Assembly: GCF_947497555.1 (NCBI RefSeq)
Contig: NZ_CANMGY010000001.1
Span: 1 to 64,000, forward strand
Reading direction: 5' to 3'
Origin: an uncultured Umboniibacter sp.
GTDB taxonomy: Bacteria > Pseudomonadota > Gammaproteobacteria > Pseudomonadales > DSM-25080
Length of the DNA: 64,000 nucleotides
The notes beneath the pieces are model-generated. The model was not told the DNA's origin. It made no database searches and worked only from the letters and a program-made list of their open reading frames with translations. The position numbers and the translations under genes are program-made. This document shows positions 25,076 to 33,757 of the stretch, piece by piece (the stretch's first letter is position 1; every line of letters begins with the position of its first letter).

Positions 25076-28057
25076 TTAGAATGTAGCGCGGAAAACGAAA
25101 GAGTAACGACGATCGTTAACGAACCACGAACGCGTTCTCAAATCACCCTCTTGGTTGATTTGCATCTTTGTTTCCACTGCGGTATCCAACAGGTTGGTAG
25201 CCTGAACACCCACTTGGAAGTTCTCACTAATATCGTAGAACAACGAGGCATCAAGATAACCCATATCGGCGTTATAAATTGGCAATGTGGTAATTACATC
25301 CCGTGACGTCAGCAAGTACTCGGAACGCCAGTTATAAGCCAATCGGCCGGAGAAATCATACTTTTCATACATCATGGCTACGTTGAAGTTGTGCTCTGAT
25401 AAGCCCTCCAATGGCAGATCATCAAAGGCCGTATCGGCACCGCCATTTGGTGAACCTTTGTCTTGGATATTCGCGTAGTTAACGCTCATCCCCAACCCAC
25501 CGAACACCCCTGGCAACCAATCGTAGAATTGCTGATAGTTCAATTCGAAGCCATAGATCTTGCCACTCTCGCCATTCGTTGGTGCTGAGATTTGCACCAC
25601 CTGAGTTGACCCATTATTGGTCATGGTACGAGGAACGGTTCCGTTGATGAAGTAATTGCTAAGGTCTTTGTAGAACAAAGAGGCCGTCGCGTTGCCGTCA
25701 TCAGCAAAATACCATTCGTAAGAAAGATCGTAGTTAATCGATTCCATTGGTTTGAGGAACGGGTTACCGGCATCGCCAAGGAAACGCTCAAACTTCGCAC
25801 TGACAGGCACTGGTGGCTGCCCTGGAGGCGTATTTGGATCTAACACGACACGTAGATCATCACCCCAAACTGAGACATGGTTTGACAGCTGATCTAAGTC
25901 TGGCAAAGCAATTGCCTTAGATAGGCCGAAGCGAACCAAACTATCGTCGGTCACACTTAGCTTCATATTCAAGCTTGGCAGAACACCACTGTAGTCACCG
26001 GTAGCCACATTCTCAGCGGTAGTACCATCGCCAAAGGCTGCTTGATCTGCATCAAGGAAATTCAATGGGTCATTGGGATCATTTGGGTCCGCGACGAAAT
26101 CAGGGTAAGAGAGGAAACCTTTGGTATCGGTTTCAATTTCTATATAACGAAGACCTAGGTTACCGTCAAGCTCCATTCCGCCTAGCGTGGTGGCGAAGTC
26201 CATGCGAACATAGGCCGCATTCTTCATTTCTTCCTGCTCATTAATTTCCGTTGGGAGGAAATAACCCTCTACGCCGTCGCGTTGATTCAATGGCGCCCAG
26301 CCTTGGCTTAGCGCCAGTACTGCCGAAACATCTGGATACTGCATCACCGTATCCATATCCGGAAACAGTAGTCCGTCACCGCCTTGGATATTTAGTACGC
26401 CACCACGACCGAAGTTATCGAAGCTGTTTTGATCATAGCCTACGGAAGCGCCAGCCGCATCGTCGTACCAGGTGTTACCACTGCCAGTCCATGCTTCGGA
26501 TAATACACCCCAGTTGTAGGTTGAATAGCGAACCGTCTGTTCACGTTTAGAAGTACGTGCCCCGACCTTTACCGCCGTAACGAAGCCACTATCGAAGCTG
26601 TAGGTTAAATCTAGTCGACTCGCAAACTCGGTGCCGTCGTTATCTTCCACGTGATCCATCGCAGAGCGATGGAAATTATTGCGGGGATCGCTAAGGTAGT
26701 CCTCTTGGATCGCACCGCCATCGTAAGCTGGATCGAAGATGTCAATGGTCGGAAGCCCTGAACCCGAAACGTCTAGCCCGACGACTGATCGAGCGCCGCC
26801 CATCATCTGAAAGTCGAAGGTGTTAGTTTCCGCCTCAACATACTGAAGATCACCAGAGATTTCTAGGTTAGCGGTTGGCCGAAGAATCAAATTGAATGAA
26901 TAGTCATCGATAATGCCTTCGTTCTCGCGCCAGCGACTAACCATGTTGTGCTGCATGCCAAAACGACCGCCAGGTTGGCGATCCGCATCGTTACCACGCC
27001 ATCCTGCCTCCGAGGTAATCACGCCGCTTTCGAAATAACCTTGATTATCAAAGCTAAAATCTGAACCGGCTACAGGGTAAAGATCACGATCGGCGCCGTC
27101 ATCCATTTCCATGCCGTACTCAGTCCACGCTAGCTTTGAGTCAGAATGCAAATATTCTGCCGTTGCAACAATTGCCTCATCGGGAGACTCCCACTGCAGT
27201 ACTAATGCTCCTCCGGTACGCTCACGATCATCTTGCTTACGACGGATTGCTGCACCTCGAGGCACATAAACATCTTCGCCATTCACCTGATTATTCTGTA
27301 GGTTGTAAATACCAACCTGCATACCATCCGATTGCGCCTTTAATTCCGATTTGGAGTAGTTTACCAATAGACCAAAGGTACCAATATCGCTCTCCCACGT
27401 ACTGCTAAACAAACCCGAGTAACTAGGTGTTGATTCCTCGATAAAGTCTGCATAGGTAGAGTCTAGTGAAAATGCGACAACGGTTTCATCGTTATCTAGT
27501 GGCTTACGGGTCACCAAGTTAACGGTACCTGAAATACCACCTTCGATCATATCGGCCGTGGAATTCTTAAAAACTTGTACATTCGCCATTAACTCAGGTG
27601 GGACATCTTGGAAACTTAATCCTCGACCACCGTTCACTTTAAAAGCGTCACGGCCGTTGAACTCTGAACGGACGTGAGTTAAACCACGAATAACAACACC
27701 TGACCCTTCCACACCAAAGTGATCGGGGTCATCAGCGCCTTCAAAGCGCCCCATGGCTACACCCGGTAGGCGGGAGATGGCTTCAATAACCGATCTATCT
27801 GGAAGACGACCAGCATCCTCTGCAGAAATGGCATCAACGAAAGTTGCCGAGTCACGTTTGATGGCTTGAGCATTCAGTAAATCACGACGAACACCGGAAA
27901 CAACAACCTCTTCCATTACCTCGTTGTTATTCTCAACCTGTTCTTCGTTAGTGGTGTCCTGAGCAATAGCGCCGCTTGCGATACCGGCGATAGCAGCAGT
28001 TAAAAGAGATAGCTGGAACGGATTACCGTGCCCACGAGCTCGTTTGAAATTCTTCAT
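25076..28057 (-). CDS. TonB-dependent receptor 1 (halogenase-linked)
   Basis: 993 residues from ATG 28057 (MKNFKRARG). Signal peptide LLTAAIAGIASGAIAQ, then the TonB box region (EEVVVSG) and the plug domain (AGRLPDRSVIEAISRLPGV, GVVIRG, GGISGTVNLVTRKPL). A 22-strand barrel ends in RYSFVFRATF with terminal Phe. The plug type matches the large Caulobacter/Xanthomonas-style receptors linked to carbohydrate uptake loci with tryptophan halogenases. The substrate is probably an oligosaccharide, given the nearby GH5 and GH3 genes. The upstream region has the shared TTGAACGTTCAA palindrome. Confidence 0.94.
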   Translation of the reverse strand: MKNFKRARGHGNPFQLSLLTAAIAGIASGAIAQDTTNEEQVENNNEVMEEVVVSGVRRDLLNAQAIKRDSATFVDAISAEDAGRLPDRSVIEAISRLPGVAMGRFEGADDPDHFGVEGSGVVIRGLTHVRSEFNGRDAFKVNGGRGLSFQDVPPELMANVQVFKNSTADMIEGGISGTVNLVTRKPLDNDETVVAFSLDSTYADFIEESTPSYSGLFSSTWESDIGTFGLLVNYSKSELKAQSDGMQVGIYNLQNNQVNGEDVYVPRGAAIRRKQDDRERTGGALVLQWESPDEAIVATAEYLHSDSKLAWTEYGMEMDDGADRDLYPVAGSDFSFDNQGYFESGVITSEAGWRGNDADRQPGGRFGMQHNMVSRWRENEGIIDDYSFNLILRPTANLEISGDLQYVEAETNTFDFQMMGGARSVVGLDVSGSGLPTIDIFDPAYDGGAIQEDYLSDPRNNFHRSAMDHVEDNDGTEFASRLDLTYSFDSGFVTAVKVGARTSKREQTVRYSTYNWGVLSEAWTGSGNTWYDDAAGASVGYDQNSFDNFGRGGVLNIQGGDGLLFPDMDTVMQYPDVSAVLALSQGWAPLNQRDGVEGYFLPTEINEQEEMKNAAYVRMDFATTLGGMELDGNLGLRYIEIETDTKGFLSYPDFVADPNDPNDPLNFLDADQAAFGDGTTAENVATGDYSGVLPSLNMKLSVTDDSLVRFGLSKAIALPDLDQLSNHVSVWGDDLRVVLDPNTPPGQPPVPVSAKFERFLGDAGNPFLKPMESINYDLSYEWYFADDGNATASLFYKDLSNYFINGTVPRTMTNNGSTQVVQISAPTNGESGKIYGFELNYQQFYDWLPGVFGGLGMSVNYANIQDKGSPNGGADTAFDDLPLEGLSEHNFNVAMMYEKYDFSGRLAYNWRSEYLLTSRDVITTLPIYNADMGYLDASLFYDISENFQVGVQATNLLDTAVETKMQINQEGDLRTRSWFVNDRRYSFVFRATF

Positions 28058-28418
28058 AGGAAAGTCCCCAGTGCAAACAATTGTTATACTTATCATGTTG
28101 TTGCTCCTAAGCTATTTGATTATCCATAGCGAAGTCGTTCTTCTTTGCTGTAGGACGATTATTTGAACGTTCAACTTTCAACAATGCGTTTGATTGAACT
28201 AATAGACATATCACCTATTTTTCTATCGAAGCGATCTAGAGTTAGTCACAATAAGGGCTAGAGCTAGATCAAGTAGTGGATAAAGTTAAACTTTAGGTAT
28301 CGGTAGCCCAAGCCAAATAAAGCTGAGCGAGTTGAAAGAAAAACGAAAATTCTTAACGACTAGCGCTTAAAAGGCCATCGAAAATGCGGGGGTGGTAGAG
28401 AGCTACAGCTTCATCAAG
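28058..28418. other. Promoter region of TBDR-1
   Basis: 361 bases between the TBDR-1 start and the stop of the AraC-type gene, with no ORF of note. It holds the palindrome at 28163-28174, about 105 bases before the receptor ATG, and several TTGAAC-like half-sites (for example TTGAAC near 28194). Otherwise AT-rich. Confidence 0.6.
28163..28178 (-). promoter_or_regulatory. Shared operator TTGAACGTTCAA before TBDR-1
   Basis: A perfect 12-base palindrome flanked by CTTT; on the minus strand it reads AAAGTTGAACGTTCAA. The identical 16-mer occurs upstream of the GH5 gene at 33448-33463. A likely operator for the glycan regulon, bound by a LacI- or AraC-type regulator. Confidence 0.65.
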
Positions 28419-29654
28419 CTAGTGAGCGAGCGCTTCTGTAGCTTCACCATGAAAATCTTTGCGGTACTGAGAAGGAGTCTTGCCAATCACCTTTTTAAAG
28501 AAGGTATTGAACGTCGCTTTACTGTTAAATCCAGCAGAACCCATGACGTCCAACATCGTCAAGTGAAGTTGCGATTCATCCTCCAACAAACTGCGGCACT
28601 CTTCAATGCGATAACGATTCACAAACTCGAAAAAATTACACTCGTAGTAGCGATTAATGAGTTGTGACAGGGCTCGCGGAGACACTTCAAGCTGCTTCGC
28701 CAAGGTCTCAATATTTAACAGGTGATTCAAATGTGGCTTTGCTTCGCTCATGAACATCTCTAGGCGATCTGCCTCAACTTTCATTTCTTGGCGCACAGAT
28801 TCGTCTGAAGCAGCATTATCAGTCTCTATGTTCTCTCGTGCCCCTAAATCAGAAACTCCCATGAGGGCATCACTCCGCCAGAGAGTGAAAATCCCTAACG
28901 CCGAGACTAAAAGCATGTTCACCCAATTAGAGAAGAGCCCCATCGATTCAAAATCAAGACTCGCACCAAAGACAAAATTCGTTGTGAAAGCCAAAGTAAC
29001 GAAAACACTTTCAACGCGAATGAGTAGAAAACCCACCAGCAAGTAGGTTAGCCAAGTGAGATCTAAACGAGCCACATCAGCATATTGCTGTTGAATTTCT
29101 CGGTGATAGTTACGAATTTCCCATAGTGCCCAGACAATACAGCCCGCACGAAAGACTTCCCGAAAGAGGTTAATCAAATAAACGTAGGTAGGTTCATCCG
29201 CAAGATCATAACCCTGCAAAATGGCCATCTTTTCATCATAACCTAGCGCAAACCAAATGTTTGATTGATACGCTACAAAGAAAACGAGTGGTAGAAAGAG
29301 TAACCCATCGTAGCGTCTAAATTTAAACTCGCGGTAGATAAGCGCTCGAACAAACAGGAGTAGAAACACGGCCTCTACCCAATAGGCGGTTCCAAAAACA
29401 TGGAAAATATGCGGCGAGAAATTAATGGCAGCCTCACGAAATGCCTCACCGAAAATAATCAAGTTATCAAGCGGCACACAGGCTGAGGCGATTAAAAAAG
29501 CAGCGAGAAATTTATAGCGAGCTCGACCATTGGAACTCATTCTGACAAATAACAAAAATACGGAAAACGATATACAGGTGTACATCGTAATAAAGAGCGC
29601 AACGTCATGTAAATTAAAAAGAACTTGGTCCATACCGGGCCCGAATCTCCGCAA
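28419..29654 (-). CDS. AraC-type regulator with N-terminal membrane domain
   Basis: 411 residues. The N-terminal about 270 residues carry roughly seven hydrophobic segments (VALFITMYTCISFSVFLLF is the first). The C-terminal 110 residues form two helix-turn-helix motifs of the AraC family (LAKQLEVSPRALSQLINRY, then VMGSAGFNSKATFNTFFKK and TPSQYRKDF). Such membrane-embedded AraC proteins are common beside receptor and hydrolase genes in gammaproteobacteria. It probably controls this glycan locus. Start uncertain: MDQVLFNLHD, seven codons in, is an alternative. It lies between the TBDR-1 and GH3 units on the same strand. Confidence 0.9.
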   Translation of the reverse strand: MRRFGPGMDQVLFNLHDVALFITMYTCISFSVFLLFVRMSSNGRARYKFLAAFLIASACVPLDNLIIFGEAFREAAINFSPHIFHVFGTAYWVEAVFLLLFVRALIYREFKFRRYDGLLFLPLVFFVAYQSNIWFALGYDEKMAILQGYDLADEPTYVYLINLFREVFRAGCIVWALWEIRNYHREIQQQYADVARLDLTWLTYLLVGFLLIRVESVFVTLAFTTNFVFGASLDFESMGLFSNWVNMLLVSALGIFTLWRSDALMGVSDLGARENIETDNAASDESVRQEMKVEADRLEMFMSEAKPHLNHLLNIETLAKQLEVSPRALSQLINRYYECNFFEFVNRYRIEECRSLLEDESQLHLTMLDVMGSAGFNSKATFNTFFKKVIGKTPSQYRKDFHGEATEALAH

Positions 29655-29727
29655 ATTTTATTGTAATTATTTGAGTAAATTACCAACTGCTCAAGTTAAC
29701 TGCAACCGAAGTATGGAGTTTGCGGAC

Positions 29728-29753
29728 AAAAAAAGTGGGGCATTCGCCCCACT
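29728..29753 (-). terminator. Terminator of the GH5-GH3 operon
   Basis: On the minus strand AGTGGGGC-GAAT-GCCCCACT is followed by seven T, 31 bases after the GH3 stop. It isolates the AraC-type gene from the hydrolase operon. Confidence 0.9.
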
Positions 29754-29783
29754 GAAAAAGGAAGTAAATGAATCTCGGTAAGA

Positions 29784-32258
29784 TTAGCGTGGAGTTAATA
29801 TCGGCTCACGGTGATTATCGCCTGCCCAGGTGTTGGCGCAGTCATAGTCTTGAGCCTCAGCATATTCCCAGCGAACATTCGCCAAGGATACACTTACGCC
29901 TTCACTAGCCGTTATGACAAAAGGAGCCGAAGTACTAGACAGGCTAGAAACATCTGGCGCGATACAGAACAACGGAACGGACCACTCAACCCAGTCTCCT
30001 TGGTTAGTCTCCAGCATCCCCGTTGCATCCAATGGATAGTCATTCATCTGTGATTCGATGCTCAAGGTGAGCGCAGCATCAGAAGGCGCTTCGTTGACCT
30101 TGAGTGCAAACGCCACACGGGCATCATAGCGACGAAAACCCGTTAGGTTCGTTGCCTCACCAAAGCTGAACGCAAGCTGAGAATCTTCTGAATTGAAGTC
30201 GACTCTCCGCGCATCCTCCTGCACCAATCGGTCCTCAACATTCACTATTGTGTTGCGCTGCTCAATGGTGATGTGCTCACCCGGTGCACCAACGAATACC
30301 GCGATTCCGCCGGTATTCGACTGAATATTATAGGACTCCGTTAATGCCTGAGTAATCGGCGCTACTGTAGATTCATAGCTTCCGCCAGCACCGAGTTCAA
30401 GCGCTTCACCTTCACTTGATAGCGGCCATGAGCCCGGTAGGCGACCGGTGAAGTCGAAATCTCCCCAAAGCACGTCGGCAACACCCTGCCCCTCCGAACC
30501 AGGTAGCCATGCGGCAACAAATGCATCACTGGCATTGATCTCTGGATTGGTCCACATCGGACGCCCCGAGATGAACACCGATGCGACCGGTATGCCCGTC
30601 GCTTTTGCTTCGTTAAGTAACGCTAAGGAATCACTTTCCATCTCACTGTAGGCGATATGCATTCGATCACCATTAAACTCGGCATAAGCTGTCTCACCAA
30701 AGATCACTACAATCTTATCGAAATCGCCCTCGGCGTCACTAATACTGTCTGTAACGACCACTTCACTTCCGCGAACTGCACCAAAAGCGACTAACGCATC
30801 GGAAATTTTGGTGGCGTTCGGGAAGTCGACCTCCGAAGTTTCCGTACCCTGCCAAGTAATCGACCAACCACCTACCTGACGCGAAAGATCCTGGGCAGCA
30901 TTACCCACTACCAGAATACGTTCGCCGGCAACGAGAGGCAGTGCCGAGTCATTATTTTTGAGCAACACCAAACTCTGTCTTACCGCATCACGGGACAGTT
31001 CGCGCACATCATCGCCCCACAGAGCATCTTCGCTGCCGGCCAAATAGCGTTCGGACGGTTTAACCGTATCGAAAAGACCTGCACGCATTTTTACTCGGAG
31101 AATCCGTCGCACCGCATCGTCAATGCGTTCGTGACTAATTCGCCCATTATTCACGTCATCAATAGTGTTAAGAAGGAATGCTTCCCAATCATCAGGCACC
31201 ATGATCACATCCACGCCGGCATTAATGGCTTCGGCACAGTGAGCATTAGTACAACCTGGAATCTGACCGTGACCGTTCCAGTCGCCAACAATGAAGCCGT
31301 CGAAACCCATTCGCTCTTTAAGAACCGTTGTTAGCATGTAGTAATGCCCGTGAAGCTTCTCACCATTCCAGCTATTAAATGACGCCATAACGGACTGCGC
31401 ACCAGCCTCTAACCCACCGATATAACCCTGAGCATGAATGTTGAACAACTCGTCTTCGGTTATAGTCGTTTCGCCCTGATCAATACCTTGAGTGGTTCCA
31501 CCGTCGCCTACGTAATGTTTCACAGTGGAGATAATTCGACCATCTTGGAAGCGCTCTTCATCGGTTTCACCTTGAATTGCAGCGACCATTTCATAGGCAT
31601 AATCGCGGACCATTTCCGGGTTTTGTCCGTAGGACTCATAGCTTCGACCCCAACGATAGTCCATTGCCACCGCAACAGTTGGTGCAAATGTCCAATCAAT
31701 ACCTGTGGCAATGACCTGCCGTGCCGTTGCCCTGCCGATGCCGCTCATGAGCTCTGGATTGCCCGCAGCACCTAAGCCAAAGTTATGTGGGAAGAGCACT
31801 GCTCCCACTACGTTGTTATGACCATGTACCGCGTCCGTACCCCAAATTATGGGGATAGGTTCATGGTCTAGGCCGTCTTCGATCATCGAGGCCTCATAGT
31901 AGCCATCAGCAATATCTAACCAATCATCAATGGTAGAATAGCGTTCACCATTGGGATGCGAACCGCCCCCATTCAATACACTACCTAGGCGATATTTAAG
32001 GACGTGTTCTGGACGAACATGACGCAGTTCGCCTTGGACCATTTGCCCCACCTTGTGCTCAAGTGACATCTTACTAATGATGTCGGTGATTCGAGCCTCC
32101 ATGTCAGAATCTTGCTGAATGGGCGACTCGATAACGGGCCAAATTGTTGCGTCGCCTTCATAGGCCGGCATCATCGCGATACCACTCTCTGTCGACTGTT
32201 CATTTGAGCAGCCGAACATTACGGCTCCGATTAACGCTGAAAGCATTAGTTTATTCAT
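29784..32258 (-). CDS. Glycoside hydrolase family 3 lipoprotein (ExoP-like)
   Basis: 824 residues from ATG 32258 (MNKLMLSAL), chosen for AAGGGT six bases upstream and an immediate lipobox (AVMFGC). Domains in order: GH3 N-terminal barrel (KMSLEHKVGQMVQGE near 53), nucleophile Asp in FIVGDWNG (about 325), GH3 C-terminal domain (about 420-640), then a beta-rich C-terminal domain as in exo-1,3/1,4-beta-glucanases of marine bacteria (ExoP group). It should release glucose from beta-glucan or cello-oligosaccharides in the periplasm or at the cell surface. Second gene of an operon with GH5, 103 bases after it. Confidence 0.92.
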   Translation of the reverse strand: MNKLMLSALIGAVMFGCSNEQSTESGIAMMPAYEGDATIWPVIESPIQQDSDMEARITDIISKMSLEHKVGQMVQGELRHVRPEHVLKYRLGSVLNGGGSHPNGERYSTIDDWLDIADGYYEASMIEDGLDHEPIPIIWGTDAVHGHNNVVGAVLFPHNFGLGAAGNPELMSGIGRATARQVIATGIDWTFAPTVAVAMDYRWGRSYESYGQNPEMVRDYAYEMVAAIQGETDEERFQDGRIISTVKHYVGDGGTTQGIDQGETTITEDELFNIHAQGYIGGLEAGAQSVMASFNSWNGEKLHGHYYMLTTVLKERMGFDGFIVGDWNGHGQIPGCTNAHCAEAINAGVDVIMVPDDWEAFLLNTIDDVNNGRISHERIDDAVRRILRVKMRAGLFDTVKPSERYLAGSEDALWGDDVRELSRDAVRQSLVLLKNNDSALPLVAGERILVVGNAAQDLSRQVGGWSITWQGTETSEVDFPNATKISDALVAFGAVRGSEVVVTDSISDAEGDFDKIVVIFGETAYAEFNGDRMHIAYSEMESDSLALLNEAKATGIPVASVFISGRPMWTNPEINASDAFVAAWLPGSEGQGVADVLWGDFDFTGRLPGSWPLSSEGEALELGAGGSYESTVAPITQALTESYNIQSNTGGIAVFVGAPGEHITIEQRNTIVNVEDRLVQEDARRVDFNSEDSQLAFSFGEATNLTGFRRYDARVAFALKVNEAPSDAALTLSIESQMNDYPLDATGMLETNQGDWVEWSVPLFCIAPDVSSLSSTSAPFVITASEGVSVSLANVRWEYAEAQDYDCANTWAGDNHREPILTPR

Positions 32259-32361
32259 GGTTTTACCCTTTTTCATTGGATTCTTTATCGTCACGAATGT
32301 GAGCGCGATGCCTCCGTTAAACAGTTTTCGTATCCCGCTCTGTGAGTTCGCGTTACCCTAT

Positions 32362-33357
32362 TTAATGGTTAGTTGAAGTTCGCGTGGTTTCACGAACTAA
32401 TTGACGAAGCAGCCTACCGTTTTCCGTTAGCTGTAAATCTTCAACCGCAAAATTTTCGCCAGCTGCCTCGAAAATAGCCGCGGTTTCGTTTTTGTCGGAA
32501 ACTCCCCAACCAAAGTGAGAAAGCTGGTGTTCGTGCACAAATCGGAACCATTCTTCCGTACTTTCATAGTTCACGTCGCCGTCCCCATGAGCACTGACTG
32601 CGCCCCACTCGGACACAAACAAGGACGCGCCTAGCGACATCGCGACGTCGGCCTTTTCGCGTAATGCTTGCTTATGAGTGCCAGTATAAAAGTGCAAACT
32701 ATAGGTCACGTTAGGATCATCGAGCGGATTTTTGGCGGCAACCTCCACATCCTGTGACCAGGAGGGCGAACCTACTACGATTAAGGCGCTCGGTGCTTTC
32801 TCGCGAATGATCGATATCATCAGTTCGGAGTACGGCTTCACATCATCATCCCAAGTAACGTCATTTAATGGTTCATTGTAGATTTCATAAATAATGTTTG
32901 GATATTCCGCATAGGCGTCCAGTACCCGATTAAAAAAATCTGCGGCAACATCTGGTTTCTGATGAGCGTAGTGCGAGTGGAAATCAACGACGACATAGAT
33001 ATCACGGCTTATAGCCTGATCAATAATTGCGGTTAGGCGAAGCCAGTTACCTTCGCTATCCGACTCCCAAGAACCAGTATTATCGCCACCAATTGCAGCT
33101 CTCACGGCATTCGCACGCCAGTCATCGACAAAGTAGTCAACAAGATCAGCGCGGTAGAATTTCTCGCCATCCCAAGTGGTGTTACTCCAAAAAAAGCTCG
33201 GCCCTGCTAACATCAGAACGTCACCATTTTGGTCAACAATCTGGCCATTTTTTACGGAGATAGCGCCATGCTCGCTAACGACGCTGGCGTAACTACTCAT
33301 AGCCAAGAGGGTACAACCAATTAAGGCGGTTATTCGTTTAGTTAGGGTTTTAAACAT
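32362..33357 (-). CDS. Secreted glycoside hydrolase family 5 (endoglucanase-like)
   Basis: 331 residues with a signal peptide (LIGCTLLAMSSYASV). A single GH5 catalytic barrel: the acid/base Glu lies in IYEIYNEP (about residue 162) and the nucleophile Glu in FVSEWG (about 252). VVVDFHSHYAHQ and YSLHFYTGTH carry the conserved substrate-cleft His residues. It looks closest to GH5_2-type cellulases. No carbohydrate-binding module is attached. With GH3 it forms a beta-glucan depolymerisation pair feeding the adjacent receptors. The shared palindrome lies about 90 bases before the ATG. Confidence 0.9.
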   Translation of the reverse strand: MFKTLTKRITALIGCTLLAMSSYASVVSEHGAISVKNGQIVDQNGDVLMLAGPSFFWSNTTWDGEKFYRADLVDYFVDDWRANAVRAAIGGDNTGSWESDSEGNWLRLTAIIDQAISRDIYVVVDFHSHYAHQKPDVAADFFNRVLDAYAEYPNIIYEIYNEPLNDVTWDDDVKPYSELMISIIREKAPSALIVVGSPSWSQDVEVAAKNPLDDPNVTYSLHFYTGTHKQALREKADVAMSLGASLFVSEWGAVSAHGDGDVNYESTEEWFRFVHEHQLSHFGWGVSDKNETAAIFEAAGENFAVEDLQLTENGRLLRQLVRETTRTSTNH

Positions 33358-33447
33358 AGAATCAGCTCAATTTATTATTATTTACGTTGAGCCACCCTAT
33401 AACTCCGGGCAATGGAATGTCGTTCAAACCAAGGTATTTGATGGAAC

Positions 33448-33463
33448 TTGAACGTTCAACTTT
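33448..33463 (-). promoter_or_regulatory. Shared operator TTGAACGTTCAA before GH5
   Basis: The same 16-mer as at 28163-28178, in the same orientation to its gene, 90 bases before the GH5 ATG. A half-site-like GTTCAAA lies at 33422. Confidence 0.65.
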
Positions 33464-33711
33464 ACGTAAATGAGCTGAACCCATTGAATTATTTGGGGTG
33501 AACACTGACTCTCTGAAGTAGCTAACCATCATTGATGAGTCACAGTAATAGGCAGTACGAAGCCTAGCGGGCCTCTATATTCAGTCTGATCTCCCAGGAG
33601 CCTGATAGATAACATCGTAATTCTGCTAGGTATTTGCTACTGCCAAGAGCATGGCAGTGGATAGGAAAAATAAGAGCATGACAGTGGATAGCGAAAACAT
33701 CAGCGCTTAAC

Positions 33712-33739
33712 GCAAAACGCCCAGCGAGTGCTGGGCGTT
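33712..33739 (-). terminator. Terminator hairpin after TBDR-2
   Basis: A perfect 10-bp stem, AACGCCCAGC (33716-33725) with GCTGGGCGTT (33730-33739), around a GAGT loop. On the minus strand only four T follow, so termination may be modest. Confidence 0.7.
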
Positions 33740-33757
33740 GTTTGCGGAGTTTACGCT

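Larger units (their letters stand above)
33358..33757. other. Intergenic region: GH5 promoter, short direct repeat, TBDR-2 terminator
   Basis: 400 bases without a gene. It contains the GH5 operator (33448), two copies of a 20-mer beginning AAGAGCATG and ending CAGTGGATAG (33645-33664 and 33672-33691; one mismatch, 27-base period), and a 10-bp hairpin at the TBDR-2 end. Confidence 0.7.
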
